In this document: positions 34,971 to 46,793 of the stretch, one piece after another
How positions within the stretch are numbered: the first letter of the stretch is position 1
Layout: each line of letters begins with the position of its first letter
Assembly (NCBI GenBank): GCA_024741835.1
Contig: JAENRP010000090.1
Location: 31,415 to 95,414, forward strand
From: Diplocarpon mali
Taxonomy: Eukaryota > Ascomycota > Leotiomycetes > Helotiales > Drepanopezizaceae
DNA length: 64,000 bases
Direction of reading: 5' to 3'
Program-made: the position numbers and the translations under genes
Notes under the pieces: model-generated
Told to the model about the DNA's origin: nothing
What the model saw: only the letters and a program-made list of their open reading frames with translations
Databases searched by the model: none

Positions 34971-37182
34971 TCAGTGCGTACCTTGTAAACCCATCAGATA
35001 CTCTTGTCTGCATTCATTTGGTAGACCCCAGCTATTGACGTGCCAGTCTTCAAATTTTTGGGCGGTCACTCCCAATCCACGCTGGGCGAAGGCTGCCCAA
35101 AGCAAGCACTTGTTTTTCGCTCCGGTAAGGATCTCATCGGCGTACAAGATAGAGTCACGAGCTGAAATAAACGAAGGGTTGCATGGTTGCCTGTATGTAG
35201 TTAGTAGATAGTTCTCGGTTGGTTGATTTTGGGGCATGATAAGCCAGGGCAACAAAGGGGTACATGCAGAAGGACTTACAGAGCCAAGGCATCCACGACA
35301 AGCTTCATTGCTAAGAATCTGCCATCCAAAGGAACACCATCGGAATCAAACTCAGGTAGGCGCTCATCTCTCATGCCGTATCTATCAACAAAGCTCCAGA
35401 GGACGTCGTACAACATAGACGCCCAGATGGCACCGATTTCATGTTTATCTTGGAGGCCGTTGGCGTGAGCGTAGAAAAAATAGTTGTTTTCTATATTAGA
35501 GGAGTAGGGGAATTCTCTGAGACCTTTTTCATCGCCGGAAACCCAGCTTCCAATCACGTAGTCCTTGTTGCGAGTATCGCCCTTCTTGACCTGGAGAGCA
35601 GTAGCCATAAAATCACTCCAGCCCTCTCCCAGACTAGATGCTTCAGGGGCAGCGAGACATCCAGGGTTACTCGGTCCTCCTGTCAATCTTTGGGTTAATC
35701 CATGGGTGTATTCGTGGATGACTATGCTTGTATCAAAACTGGGATCTCGGTGGGGACTCGTCTTGTTCCACAGGAACAAGCGCATATACGGGCGTTGTCC
35801 ATCAGGCGGCGTCGCGAACACAGCACCGTTCATCCCATTCGCATCCTGAGGGTGGAGAGTAACAGCGTCGTTTCCAAGGCCACCACGGTCGCCGTTGTCG
35901 TTCTGGAAGTTTCCCGCAAGCTCGTTGAAGCCCAGAAGGTAGAGCAAGTCGTGGTAGAAGTTGACTGTGTAGAAGAGCTGGGTGGAGGATGCAGCGATGT
36001 AGCTAGACGGGTCGGATTGTGTAATATCGAGGGGGAAGTCGAAATTTAGAGATTTCCCACCATCGGGACTAAAGCCTTCGGTCAAATCTTCCTCGTCCCA
36101 CCAGTTTGTGACACAAATTGCGTCTGGTGTTGGTTTTAGCACAAGAAGTCAATCATGGATCGTGCGAGTTGAAGTACTTACTATTGCCATTTGCTTTGGT
36201 GGTTGCTACATTTTTGTTTCCAATCCAGCCTGATTTTGAAGCAGAGGTCGCTTCAGGGTCGACCTCAATCGCACGGCTTCCTTTCGAAGGATCAGTGGTC
36301 CCCCATGGACTATAGAAGGTAAGTTTGTTTCGAAACCCAGCCCGAGGAGAACTTACAAGACATTATAAGTCGCATGGGAGATATAATCAGTTATACCGAT
36401 AAGCTCGACACCGTAGGATGCGTCAATGTAGATGAGCAACCAGTTCAGATTAGTATGAATCTCAAGTTTCCATGAGAGTTCGAGTTCGACAACGCCTTTC
36501 TTGTTTTTCCTTTTAAGGTACACCAGGCTAGCTTTTGGCGCGGACTTGGTACCACTGGTTCCTTCGATGGTAAAACTCCTTACTCCAGAAGGCTCATTAG
36601 AAACCGCAGATGCACGTTCGAGTCCGATTCCAAAATCGTGCTTTTTTATCACAGCACGCAAAGCTTGGAGCGGTTCGATTGGCTCAACCGTACCGTGGCG
36701 GAAAATTGGCTTCTCAAGAGGATAAAATGATTCTGAATATGAGAAGAGAGTTCCATCCCTACCAATCTGGTCTTGTTAGCCATGATACATAATTTAAAGC
36801 CGAAGATACATACGTGAACGCCAAAATCAGCATTCTCAATGTCCAGGTTATTATAGGTCTGCTTGAAGTGGGCGTGGCCTATCCCATTGTTTCCAACATA
36901 GTTTCCGTCAAGGAGGCGAAAAGATGCCTTCGGGTATTTGGCTTGGACTGCAGCAGCGGCTGTGTCAACGTAGGTTGCCCTCTTCGTCACCGATTTCAAT
37001 CCGGAATCACCAGAACTTTCTACACGAGTGTAAGTACTCTCTGTTGAGAACCCGAATTGCCTGAGGTTAGCGGCTCCTTTTTCAACAGCGCCAGCGCCAT
37101 CGGATGGAGGAGCTGCTGCAGGGTGACCAAGAACGTTAGAGGCAAGCAGAGCGACTGCACTGGCTCTGGAAAGGAAGCGCAT
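34971..37182 (-). CDS. Secreted fungalysin metalloprotease (M36)
   Basis: Five exons, 37182-36814, 36766-36357, 36309-36182, 36123-35280 and 35190-34971, encode about 656 aa with all phases consistent. [19 protein letters not shown] is the signal peptide. An FTP-type inhibitory propeptide covers roughly residues 20-235 ([19 protein letters not shown]). The mature thermolysin-like enzyme has [17 protein letters not shown], the zinc motif HEYTHG at 357-362 and the third ligand Glu387 in EGWSD. It cleaves extracellular proteins including elastin- and collagen-like substrates for nutrition or host invasion. The very end is less certain because a GTACGC donor-like site lies five codons before the chosen stop. 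It sits as an isolated intact gene in AT-rich sequence, a setting where secreted proteins are often found in fungi. Confidence 0.93.
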
Positions 37183-37275
37183 GCTAAAGAATGACTTGTA
37201 AGAGACTCGGATGGTAAAGACTGATGGTTTGCTGAGTTTAGCTTGAGATTCAAATGCTGTGGACTTTGGCAATGG

Positions 37276-37282
37276 TTATATA
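37276..37282 (-). promoter_or_regulatory. TATA box of the fungalysin gene
   Basis: TATATAA on the minus strand about 94 bp upstream of the fungalysin ATG. Confidence 0.5.
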
Positions 37283-39003
37283 TCCTCGGGCTGCATTGCG
37301 TAGATAGGATATCATTCGCGTCTCTCGGATCGTGCGACCCAAGTACAGACTGTATTCCCATGTACCAAACAAGATCAAGACTAAGAAAAGCATTTTGTTA
37401 TTATAAATCAAAATCGCCACTCATAAATCTTCAAGGACTAGACAATGCGGCCATGACGCGGAAAAATAAGAATCCTGTGGATCCTTTCAACCTAATATAA
37501 AGATCAAGGCTACTGATATCGCAGAACCTCATACGCGTTACCGTATTTAGCTTCCGAGTCACGCCTCCTGTTGTCAGGCCAGCGACCAGCATCTAACGTG
37601 CGACGGAATAACTAGCCGTGCATAGCGACTTTGTAAGTTGGCGGCTGGCGTGAAAGGCTTAAAAATCAGAGACTGTCTGGGCAAAACACGGACTCACAGA
37701 TAATATACCCCTGTATGCCGTTGAGATCTTATGTTTGACTTGCAACTGATGAAAGAGATGCGATTGCTAGTTCGTCACAGCCGAAATAGACTCTATATTA
37801 ATGTCAATTACAGGGAAGGTCATGGTGGGTATACGATGTAAAAAAAACTTTAATCTGGTGTTTGTTACGCCTGCGACAACTGCTCATATAATTTTTGTAC
37901 TCCTGATTGTTTTCTATATCTAGTATGTGATCTTACGCACTAGACGGTCGCTAGCGCTTCGGCTACTAGTATTTATACTTTTAAAACACTATTCTCGGAG
38001 AAGATCCCGGAGTGGAGTACAACTCGTGGGGTCCTTGATCCGCCGATGTCATAATGGGAAATCCGAGAGTTAGAAATGCGCGGACTCCAGAGAGCCGAAC
38101 CTGGCATGGTTACAGCAACGTATAAACAAAGTGGTCAAGCCGCGACTCATCTCAACCCCTATCTATCCCAGCCGAACTAGTGCCAAGATCTATTGGAGTT
38201 TGCAGAATGGCATTGATATGAGCAGGTAAGATATCATCCGAGCTGGAATAAAGAGCCAACTGTTGGATCCCCATGGCGAATTGGAAGCAAACAGAGACGA
38301 AATAAGACACAAGCGGCGGCTAAGCGTAGCGAGGATCGTGGTCGTGGCGCAGGATGGATGAGGGATTCGAGCAGACGGGATCTCCGCCCTGGCGCGGGAG
38401 TCACTGAAATAAGCGAGAAATCCCCAGCAACCGCTGCGATGCTGGTTTCTTTTCAAACGCTTCATGAGATAGCTAGAGACTGGGGAAAGTCCGGATTGAT
38501 TCTTGTTGATATTCTGTCTGATGGTCCATCTCGGCTCTTCTTCACCTCAACCCCTTCGGGCGGGTGACTAGTTTGTATAGCATCGATGCTTATACCATTC
38601 CGATCAATGCTTCTGGGCTCGGCGATGGCCACGCCGAGGTCGCTGGCAATGGGCTAGGACTCATTGTTCGATCTTGTAAGACTCGTGTCGCTTGGGCCGA
38701 AGCTGTTGCACTGCTATTCGTGCTGATCAAGCTTCTTGATTCCAGCATCTAGATGCGGACAACCCAGATTTGAAGATCGATCTCTTGATCAAAGGATATG
38801 CGACCTCTCTTGATTAGTATACCATGAAAACTTCTCTCAACTTGTTGGGTTATATTCTCTAGACCTCATCCCTTTGTTCTCTACTTTAATCATAGCTGTG
38901 CTGCAGTCGTCGATCGTTTTCAAGTCCTCCCTAAGATTGATCTGCTGCTACCTTGAATTATCACAAGAAACACGCAGTAAGCTATGAGAGAGGCAGCATG
39001 AGT
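37283..39003. other. Intergenic, no supported gene
   Basis: AT-rich upstream of the fungalysin gene with short frames only. A slightly GC-richer patch at 38160-38760 gives overlapping frames on both strands without motifs. Confidence 0.45.
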
Positions 39004-39180
39004 TTACTTCGAATTAGAATCATATGATGGATAAGAGAGAGCAGGTACTACAGATACTTTGTGTTTCTGGGCTGATTTGAAGCTAAAGAGCTGGACTTGT
39101 AAGTCAAATTGTACGGGTGATGCCGAAGAAGGCGTTATGGCGAGGATAATATTTACAGAATTGAGCAGTATCTGGTACAT
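39004..39180 (-). CDS. Possible small secreted protein, 58 aa
   Basis: An ATG at 39180 opens MYQILLNSVNIILAITPSSA, which scores by eye as a signal peptide with a helix-forming core and small residues at the cleavage site. The rest is short (SPVQFDLQVQLFSFKS and on). A GTATCT after QKHK might be an intron donor, so the true protein could be longer. TATAAA lies just 25 bp upstream of the ATG. It lacks cysteines, unlike many effectors. The opposite strand is open too (39232-39486). This is a weak candidate. Confidence 0.22.
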   Translation of the reverse strand: MYQILLNSVNIILAITPSSASPVQFDLQVQLFSFKSAQKHKVSVVPALSYPSYDSNSK

Positions 39181-39204
39181 CTTGCTTACACACGCGAAGG
39201 AGAA

Positions 39205-39210
39205 TTTATA
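39205..39210 (-). promoter_or_regulatory. TATAAA before the possible small secreted ORF
   Basis: A TATA match on the minus strand, 25 bp upstream of the ATG at 39180. In AT-rich sequence this may be chance. Confidence 0.2.
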
Positions 39211-41086
39211 GCAGAGGCTGACTATCAGTGAATGAGCGACGACACCGGCCAATGTAACGCTAGTGTTGTAGTGGAAGGGATTGACGACAATAGTAAGGAA
39301 GCTGAGGCTGACTTGAGAGCTCGCAGAGTAGATTCGCCAGGGAAAGGCTTAGAACAGATGATTGCCTGCTGTATATGCACACGACCACGGTGGGAGGTTT
39401 GTGATCACAAACAGGATTACAATTTTAGCATGTCGATTTGCAACTGTAGACTACGGAAGAAGCAGTGGGCTCCTGGCAGAGGCTAAATCTCTAGACGTTC
39501 TAATGCTGGATCTTTAATGTACTAAAAGTTATGGGATATTATAGAAAATCAATGTTCGTTGGCTTAGTGGATAGGTTGAGGCTTGGGAATTAAGGACTCA
39601 AGTTTATAGCTCACGTGAATGTCTTGGCACACGACGCGTCTAAGGGTAAACAGGCGCTCCTCTTTCTAGTACCAACCTCACTAGATGGATTTAACGCAAG
39701 ATATCGGAACTTCCTTTATTTGAATAGGTAGCTTCCTGCGGTACTGCTGTAGAGATATGTCACATGCTGGTCATATGACCATGGCCAAGATACTTTGTCT
39801 TGGCACCCACTCTGATCTACTCTTGCTATAGAATCTCTTTATTGATTAGAGTTAGACACTCCAATTAAATCAATAACATCTCACACTATCTCGTGTACTC
39901 TTCCAAACAATTGAAGAGATAATCTTCTAGCTACAGATACTACAAGCTATATTCTATGTTTCTGATTGCGATCTTTGAAGTTCTTTTATGAAAGAAACTC
40001 TCCATACGAGTAGGTCTTATCATTCAAAACTCAAAGAACCTTTTGAGAATATGATTTTTTACGGTGTAAGGAGTTATCGTTGTGCTGCGATTAGGGGTTT
40101 TTTTCATACCTGCAAGCCACGGCACAGACCTTTACATAGAATAGGGTAATGTTAAAGGAGAGCTAGTTCGCAGTATTGAGTAAATAAACCGTAAAATACT
40201 GATTTCTAGATCTTAGTTACTAATCAAAGTGCTTGAATACACATCCCTCTTCTGATTCATCTCAAGTTCGAATTCGATTTAAGTAGTTACTTCTGACATG
40301 CAGCCTTGGAAAACGTTCTAGGAATTATGGTAGATAATTACGTAACTGTTTGATATACAGATATATTATGATAAAAGTCTTTGAAAAGGTATGCTTGGGA
40401 GTTGTCCCGCTTCTGTTCAGCTCGGAATGTAAGCGAGCACTGACCTATGCATATCAAAACGTGCACAGTCGTGATTTTCCAAGAACTCCAAACCTCCTGC
40501 GCACTCATATAAGGGCGAGCACGTCTGCCAGCTCTCCAGATATCGAGACTGGGCCAAGAAATGTGGCCAGGTCAAATACAAGGCAACTAAATTTGGCCCT
40601 GGAGATACTGTAGTCACAATACCGCTGAGGAAATACGCTGGAAGCTTTTTGGCATTGCATAATGCTCAGAGTACGTATATTAGATTGAATCTTTATCTAG
40701 AAACCTCTCATGTATTCAGATGGTACTGAAAGAAGACTGCAACTAATTCTGCCTCCTCTTTGCTATATCAAGCTAAATTTAACATATATGAACGCCTAAA
40801 GAGTCCTAACATTACGGTCAATTGCTATTATGCCTACTATCTGAAGCAAATGCGATCCGTACATGTTCTTCATAGCTAGTATAAGTTATAAGTGTCAACT
40901 TGGAGTTAAAGCAACAACGCCGCCCTGCCCTTAACAGCCACCCGCGCCAACCCCCCTCAAAGACTTAGAGAAATAGCGAAAAGCTTCTACCTCGTGTCAT
41001 TCGCTAATTGATAGGTGCGTAAGCTTGCGGCACATTTCAACTTCTAAACCAAAATCTACAATCACAATGGCCGAGCCGACAGCCAC
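39211..41086. other. AT-rich intergenic with one coherent Cys-containing frame
   Basis: Mostly short frames. At about 40480-40735 a plus-strand frame without a start reads SYKGEHVCQLSRYRDWAKKC, then GQVKYKATKFGPGDTVVTIP and LRKYAGSF. This could be an exon of a small cysteine-containing secreted protein; no ATG exon joins it in phase. Nothing else is supported. Confidence 0.3.
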
Positions 41087-41388
41087 ATGGACACTGGTGG
41101 TGTTCCGTTGACTGTTTGGGAGTTTAGAAAGCTGCGAAGAATTCGTACGTCCAGCGATGATGACCTCAAGATTATCAGTGAAGCTGACAGCGCAGAAGAG
41201 CTTGCGGTGATGAAGGAGAATTGTCGCTTGCTCGCTTTAGGTGTGAAACGGCAGATCCGCAGAGGATTGAAGAAAGGATAGCAAAGAACTGTGAAGGCAT
41301 ATTGAATTGTGAGCCGATTAGCGATGAAAAGCTGGATAAGTGTACTCTTTATCGTAAGGAGGTAGAGAATGAGGAAGAGAGTGGGTAA
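41087..41388 (+). CDS. Tentative small acidic protein, 86 aa
   Basis: An ATG-initiated frame (MDTGGVPLTVWEFRKLRRIR) can be joined in phase to a downstream frame (AKNCEGILNCEPISDEKLDK) by removing a 41-nt GT-AG interval, 41241-41281. That is short for a fungal intron. Without it the first frame stops at 41281 after 64 codons. Both parts look like soluble, charged protein. A second ATG at 41068 opens only 14 codons in another frame. No family is recognised. Confidence 0.3.
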
Positions 41389-42037
41389 AAATTCAGCCAT
41401 AGGACTTTACTGTGTGGGACAGGTAGAGAAGCCGACCTTTGTATGATAGCAAGATGCATTTATTCACTTGTAACAATACTTAGTTCTTAAACATGATATA
41501 AGCTCCAATAACTCACTTTCTCGCATTCTCGCATTCACACGAGGCTAAGCGCTCCTTTTCTATCCCACTAGGCTATCGAACTCCAAGATAATTGTTATTA
41601 CAGTAGAGGTAATGTCTTGTTACCTTGTCACTCATAAAATCCAAGCCAATTAAGTCGTTTGGAATTACTTAAAGATGATATATAGATAAGTTGCCAGAAT
41701 TTGCTATTCATCTTCGCTTTTTCCATCTATCGGCCCTGGTCCACTATCGGCTAATTCTGAACAATTCTCCTCGGCTGCGAAGCTGCGCTCAAATTGAACA
41801 ATAGCCGCTATTTCCTATTGTCCTCGGAAACTTGAAAAACGCTCCGCTCTACTTATAGATGCTCCGCCTCTGGTTTCTTCGCGATTTCCACAAACCTGAC
41901 ATCAACTTCGAAATCTTCCATACTTTCGTCTTTCAAATTCTGGTACCGAAGTCTCTTTAGCACCCACGCACTCATACGCGCTCTTTCAAGCAAAGATAAA
42001 CACACTCTTCTGGAATTTTGTCAAAATAATCGACATA
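41389..42037. other. Intergenic, upstream of the nuclear-type hypothetical gene
   Basis: AT-rich for 300 bp, then a more balanced leader. No gene or RNA is seen. Confidence 0.5.
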
Positions 42038-43198
42038 ATGGCGCGTCTAAACGATTACAACGAGATTCTCCGCGGCTGTATTCAAGACTTTGTAAGCCTA
42101 CCCAGCGCGTATAGAAGAATAAAAGAGATCCGATCGCCAGCTAACACAACTTCTGCTCCACAGAGCCTCCATGATCACGCTCTTCTACACTACGTTCAAG
42201 ATCTGCGACTGAGGCAGGATATGAAAGTTGAAGAGCTAGTCCAGTACTGCTTTCGAGCCGGCTTCAATGAGGCCATAGACCGCGAAAAGCCCAGACATCC
42301 ACGGTTGGTGGCTATGGATGAGGAGACGGACCTTGACTCGGATGGTGACGATATCTCTGACTTGAAGGGGACCAGTAAGAGAAAGGCCGCCGCGATTCAA
42401 GGCGATCAAGAAGATACTGACGAGGGTCTAGAGAGCAAGACAGCAAAGAAGAGAAAGACCGCCGCCACTTCAACTCGGACCGTCGCGGTAGCCCAGATCA
42501 TTGCGAACACGCACGAAGCTCTCAATATGCTATCTCGCAAGCGAAAGCCGACTGTCTTGGATGATGACGAGGCTGAAGAGAACAAGCCGCACGAATTCGA
42601 TCTTGCCAAAGCCGAGGCCGCTGCTCGTCAGGCATCTCAGAGACTTCCGGCGGCGCGTCCTCAGAAGCGCCGCGCTGGCGGAAGTAATTCTGCACGTCGA
42701 GCCTCCGAGTCTCCAGCGCCTCATCAGCACAAGGGCTGCAAGAGCGATAGTACACGCCGCAGAGCCGTCAATTCAAGAGTCAATACCAACGATGACGAAG
42801 GCGGTTCTACGGCAACTCTGAGAAGAGACTATGGGCTTACCACTGTCCATGTGACCAAGAGTGAATTGATGGCTATTCGGCCGTACTGCTTGTACGTGAC
42901 GCCCTCCTTGATCGGGAAGCACGACGATACGCACCACCACGGCAAGTTTACGAAGCCCGAACTCTTGAGGTTGAAAGCACATAGAGACTCTGTCGGCTAC
43001 ACCGTCCATAACCGGCCTTTTAAAATACCTACCAGAGAGAGGCAGAAGGACCAAGCTGCATGGGATGCGGCTTACTCGATCAACGGTCCGGCCTGGGAGG
43101 CGTTGATGGCCGAATACATCGCCGAGTTTAAGGCCTGTATCAAGAACGGCACAAAGTCACTTCCGAAAGAGTACGAGTTCTTCGATCGTAAGTTCTGA
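42038..43198 (+). CDS. Hypothetical nuclear-type protein, 386 aa, intronless
   Basis: A single uninterrupted frame with ATG in good context (ACATAATGGCG). The N-terminal ~95 residues look folded (MARLNDYNEILRGCIQDFVS; ALLHYVQDLRLRQDMKVEEL). An acidic stretch with several basic clusters (SKRKAAA, AKKRKTA, SRKRKPT) follows, probably nuclear localisation signals. The middle is Ala/Arg/Ser-rich and disordered. The C-terminal ~120 residues again look folded: RRDYGLTTVHVTKSELMAI, KFTKPELLRLKAHRDSVGYT and AWDAAYSINGPAWEALMAEY. No known domain is recognised. The layout (two conserved ends, NLS-rich linker) suggests a chromatin or transcription-associated protein, which is inference. Confidence 0.7.
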   Translation: MARLNDYNEILRGCIQDFVSLPSAYRRIKEIRSPANTTSAPQSLHDHALLHYVQDLRLRQDMKVEELVQYCFRAGFNEAIDREKPRHPRLVAMDEETDLDSDGDDISDLKGTSKRKAAAIQGDQEDTDEGLESKTAKKRKTAATSTRTVAVAQIIANTHEALNMLSRKRKPTVLDDDEAEENKPHEFDLAKAEAAARQASQRLPAARPQKRRAGGSNSARRASESPAPHQHKGCKSDSTRRRAVNSRVNTNDDEGGSTATLRRDYGLTTVHVTKSELMAIRPYCLYVTPSLIGKHDDTHHHGKFTKPELLRLKAHRDSVGYTVHNRPFKIPTRERQKDQAAWDAAYSINGPAWEALMAEYIAEFKACIKNGTKSLPKEYEFFDRKF

Positions 43199-43373
43199 AT
43201 GGCTTCATCCATAGCTGCGTGCTGATAAGTTCGAAGACTCTCTCTGCGAGCGCAATCTCTTCCTTGGGCGGGACGCTCAGATGGAATTTGGGACCGAGGA
43301 CTATAGCTGATTTACCACGCGAGGGTGTATACATGTGTGAGCTTGCATGATCTGTGTTTTCTCCTTTTACTTG

Positions 43374-43393
43374 TAGCTAGCTATAGCTAGCTA
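43374..43393. repeat. 20-bp perfect palindrome
   Basis: TAGCTAGCTATAGCTAGCTA, self-complementary throughout, 176 bp downstream of the 386-aa gene stop. It could form a hairpin in the 3' UTR or be a chance run of AGCT units. Confidence 0.7.
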
Positions 43394-43939
43394 GCTTATT
43401 TTTAGGGTTATTGATATTGAGATTAGATTGGACTAGACTAGGCTAAGACAGGGGTAGCGAGAATAAGCGAAGACCCTAATAAGGCCAGAATGTCAGTCAG
43501 GTGGAGCGTCCAGAGCATGGCTTGCTTTTTCTCTCTCTCTCTCTCTTCCTTTTTTATTCCCCCTTCTCTCGTTATCTCCTTGTTGTGGTACTGTATTTCA
43601 ACGTGTGAGTCTCTTACACACACATATATCTATACACATACGAAAACTGCAATCAATCCTGTGCCTCAAAAGATTACAACGTATAAATATCCGTACTGGA
43701 TAACAACCGCCGGAGCATACATAGCAATCACAAAGTCACGCCGTTTTACACTATACCACATCATACCATTCCATACAATTGCACACCCCAAGACACCATA
43801 CCTGGCTATATCATACCACACTACACCATTACCCTACCTTGCCTGGCTTCAGATCAAATCAGAATCAATCTGCCTGTCTCTCGGCGAGTCCCCTTTCTCA
43901 CTCATACCTGTTTTAAACACGTTTAATTAATCCTCAGCC

Positions 43940-43975
43940 TACAGTGAAAGTTACAGTGAAAGTTACAGTGAAAGT
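43940..43975. repeat. 12-bp tandem repeat x 3
   Basis: Three exact tandem copies of TACAGTGAAAGT. Confidence 0.9.
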
Positions 43976-44465
43976 CTTCCTCTGTGCAGAGTCTTCAGAC
44001 ACAAGCCTATTTATCAAGCGTATGGATGTGTTCAGTACTCTGAGTGTAGTGCAGATTCTGCCTCGTATCACATACAGAGAGCGCTAATGAAGATCTGGAT
44101 TTATTCCACGGACACTGACCTTCCAGTGTGAGGTACTCTACTGATTGTGAGTGATCTCTCTGAAAATCACCATAACCTACTACATAGTTTCTTGATATAT
44201 TTCTCAAGACACTATCTTATATCAGGCAATCAATCGTAATCCATGTCCATAAAGCCCCGCCATGACAAGATCTGCGTCCAGTCGTGCCTTTAGCAGCCTA
44301 CAATGCCACCCGAGACGCTTGAAAACCAAAGGACTTGCCATCATCACTCGCACACTCCACGTTTATACAACCTCGGAATGTGCGTGTTCAAGCCTACCCT
44401 ACGTGGAAACTCTGCCAGACTTCCAGCAGCTGCGGTTTTCCGTCCCGTCACTCTGACCTCGCCAG

Positions 44466-45223
44466 CTATTCAGCTCCTCTAAGCTTCTCCGGCTGCCACA
44501 ACATCCCATAGCTCCGATAGACCCCAAAACCCCGGTACTTCGTCCCGTACTCGTTCAAATCCACGTCGAAATGGGTCTCGTCTGTGTACCCCAGCTTCAG
44601 GTACATGTCATGCGCCGATGGAAACGCGGTGAGATAGATGGGCAGCCCGTCCTCGGTGGCGAGCTCATGGCAGCGCATCATGAGCCTCCTTCCCAGGCCT
44701 CGCTTCTGGTAAGCCCTACGGACGGCCAGCGAAGAGAGCACTGAAGTCGTCAGTCACTGGAACCGGCCTGCACGCGCTTCTTCCTACTGTAATGCTCCCG
44801 TCCCTTCATGAACCCGATCAGACCCTCCAAGCCCCCAAACACGTCCCTGGCAAAGTCATAGTTGAAGCCCTCGAGCGGCGCCGCCCCTTCTTCGTGTGCA
44901 GTCGTCGTCAACACCTTCTCGACGACGACGTCCCCTCGCTCGCGCGTCACGCATACGATCCCGACGATCTGCCCGCTCGCGTCATGCGTCATCTTGAAGA
45001 AGACAGAGCACGGATCGAGGAGCTTGGCCCTGACGCGCGCCGTGTAAAAGGCCAGCATGTGAGTGGTCTCCGGCCAGGCGGCAAAGAAGAACGGCATGAT
45101 GGCCTCGGGGAGCTGAGATGAGGTTGCGATCTGGGCCAGGACTGGAAGGTCGGCGATGCTGGCTCTGGAGATGGTGGTGGTGGTGGTGTTGGGAGATGGA
45201 AGAGTGGGGGTTAGGATGTCCAT
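44466..45223 (-). CDS. GNAT-family N-acetyltransferase
   Basis: Exons 45223-44788 and 44740-44466 join in phase 1 across a 47-nt intron (GTAGGA ... CTGACGACTTCAG), giving 236 aa. The start MDILTPTLPS precedes the GNAT core: ISRASIADLPVLAQIAT (beta1-alpha1), AKLLDPCSVFFKMTHDASGQ and IVGIVCVTR (central strands), and the acetyl-CoA pyrophosphate loop LAVRRAYQKRGLGRRLMMRC (Q/R-x-x-G-x-G/A). The C-terminal strand LYLTAFPSAHDMYLKLGYTD type (here IYLTAFPSAHDMYLKLGYTD) and a FGVYRSYGMLW end are typical of fungal small-molecule GNATs. The substrate is unknown. A longer upstream frame exists but the conserved part starts here. Confidence 0.88.
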
Positions 45224-46793
45224 CTTCTTGGGTTTTGTCGAGGTGGGCGTGGGGGAAGAGGTTGTTTGCAGGGCAGTAGAGTCACGCTGAAAGTGAAGAT
45301 ATATATGTTCTCGGCTCCGAGAGGGATGGTCGTCGGACAGAATGGGGGATTGGTCATGGAAGAGCTGGGCTGCGCTGACTAAGCGGGGACTCTGCTGTCC
45401 TCCGTCCCTCGAACGCACTTGGGGAGCAAAACATACGAATGTCGTCGGTCAGAGGCGGCTCTCATATGGGAATGTCTCGTTCAGTTCAACTCCATCTAAA
45501 TTCTGCTCATCGACCTGACGAGCAGGTGGCCGCGATCATCTCATGAGCTCGGATACCTGGGCACGCGAGAACTGATGAAAAGAAGGATCTGACGGGCGGC
45601 GCGACTTTGAAGCAGTCCTCCGTGTGTCAATAAAGAGGTGTGACGGTAGACGGTTACAGACACTCGAGCGATCTGTGGATAACATGTAACAACTCTCCAC
45701 AAATGCCGTTTCCTTGAACGATTCTCCGTGTACTGGCTCTCGTTCAGCTGTCCAGTGGCTACTTTGTCTTCTCTGGTAGAAAGAGTTTCGAAGACCTGCC
45801 GACTTGCGATCTCGACTGGGATCGAATTCATGTACTCCACTATATATATGCGTAGAGAGATATATGCGTAAAGAGATATATGTATAGATGTATAGATGTA
45901 TAGATGTATAGATGTATAGATGTATAGATGTATAGATGTATAGATGTATAGATGTATAGATGTATAGATGTATAGATGTATAGATGTATAGATGTATAGA
46001 TGTATAGTTGTATAGGTGTATAGGTGTGTATATGTTTGTAAATATACATCCACATATCCATACATACATGTATTTACATTCTACATTGAGACTCCTCAAG
46101 TCACCGATGGGTATCCCAAAAACAGAGCTTGCGTGTGGCTCAAGTAGTATACAATATCCAAGTGAAGAACTACTTCACTCCAACTCCCAACGGTCTTGAG
46201 TTATCAATCAGACATTCTTGGTCCACCGAGACGGCGCGCAGAGAGATGCAGGCGGTCTCATACTCGTCTACATACTGCCGGGTGATACCAACTGAATTCA
46301 TCTCACCGCGACCCCGCACTTCTTCTCTGCCCTCACAACCACATTCCACGAGACTGTGAGCCCGAGGTTTGCTTCTTTCGCAGAATCGGGCCTCTTGTTG
46401 TGCGACAATTGACCTTCGTTTGGTCTATCAACTGTCAACTCCATCCCAAGAAGCCTCTTTCCCGGTGCAACGACGGTCAGTCCCTGGCGTGGGATTGGCG
46501 GCAACGTCAGGTCTGCAGTTGAGACTTTACCAGCAAGCAAGCAGTACAGCTCGAATGCTCCATTGAAGATCAACGGCGCCGTGGAAGATCACCAGTTCTT
46601 TGTAGACTTACTGCTTCTTGTCAGGTTCGGGTGTTCGACTCCTTGTCTTGTACACAGATACAAAGACGGAAAAACGCTCTTGTTCGCTCCTTGATCTCTA
46701 CTCTCTCCCAATCTCCGTACATCCTCGCTGACTTGACTAGTTCACCACGCCGAAGCAGCAGAATCCAGAGTTCTGCGATCCAGCTCAAGAAGC
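45224..46793. other. Divergent intergenic region, GNAT / aldehyde dehydrogenase
   Basis: Both neighbours read outward from this 1.6-kb interval. It contains the 8-bp minisatellite. Frames here are either repeat-encoded or short. Confidence 0.5.
45881..46008. repeat. 8-bp minisatellite (TGTATAGA)n
   Basis: About 16 tandem copies of an 8-mer, nearly exact, flanked by degenerate units on both sides (AGAGATATATG on the left, TATAGGTG on the right). Because 8 is not a multiple of 3, every frame is open and encodes an 8-residue repeat; these are not genes. Confidence 0.95.

Larger units (their letters stand above)
43199..44465. other. Intergenic with simple-sequence tracts
   Basis: It holds a CT-rich run (43531-43550), an ACAC/ATAC tract (43615-43640), a degenerate CATACCA-like tract at 43745-43830 and the 12-bp triplet repeat listed separately. 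A long plus-strand frame at 43490-43930 follows these tracts and is not considered coding. Confidence 0.5.

Noticed and set aside
43490..43930. 146-codon plus-strand frame
   Set aside because: It follows CT, ACAC and CATACCA simple-sequence tracts and has no domain.
45536..46099. Overlapping long frames encoding IYTSIHLY-type repeats
   Set aside because: They are produced by the 8-bp minisatellite, which leaves all frames open. There is no independent coding evidence.
46605..46650. tRNA-like TTCGACT motif
   Set aside because: The would-be T-stem halves are not complementary and no cloverleaf fits.
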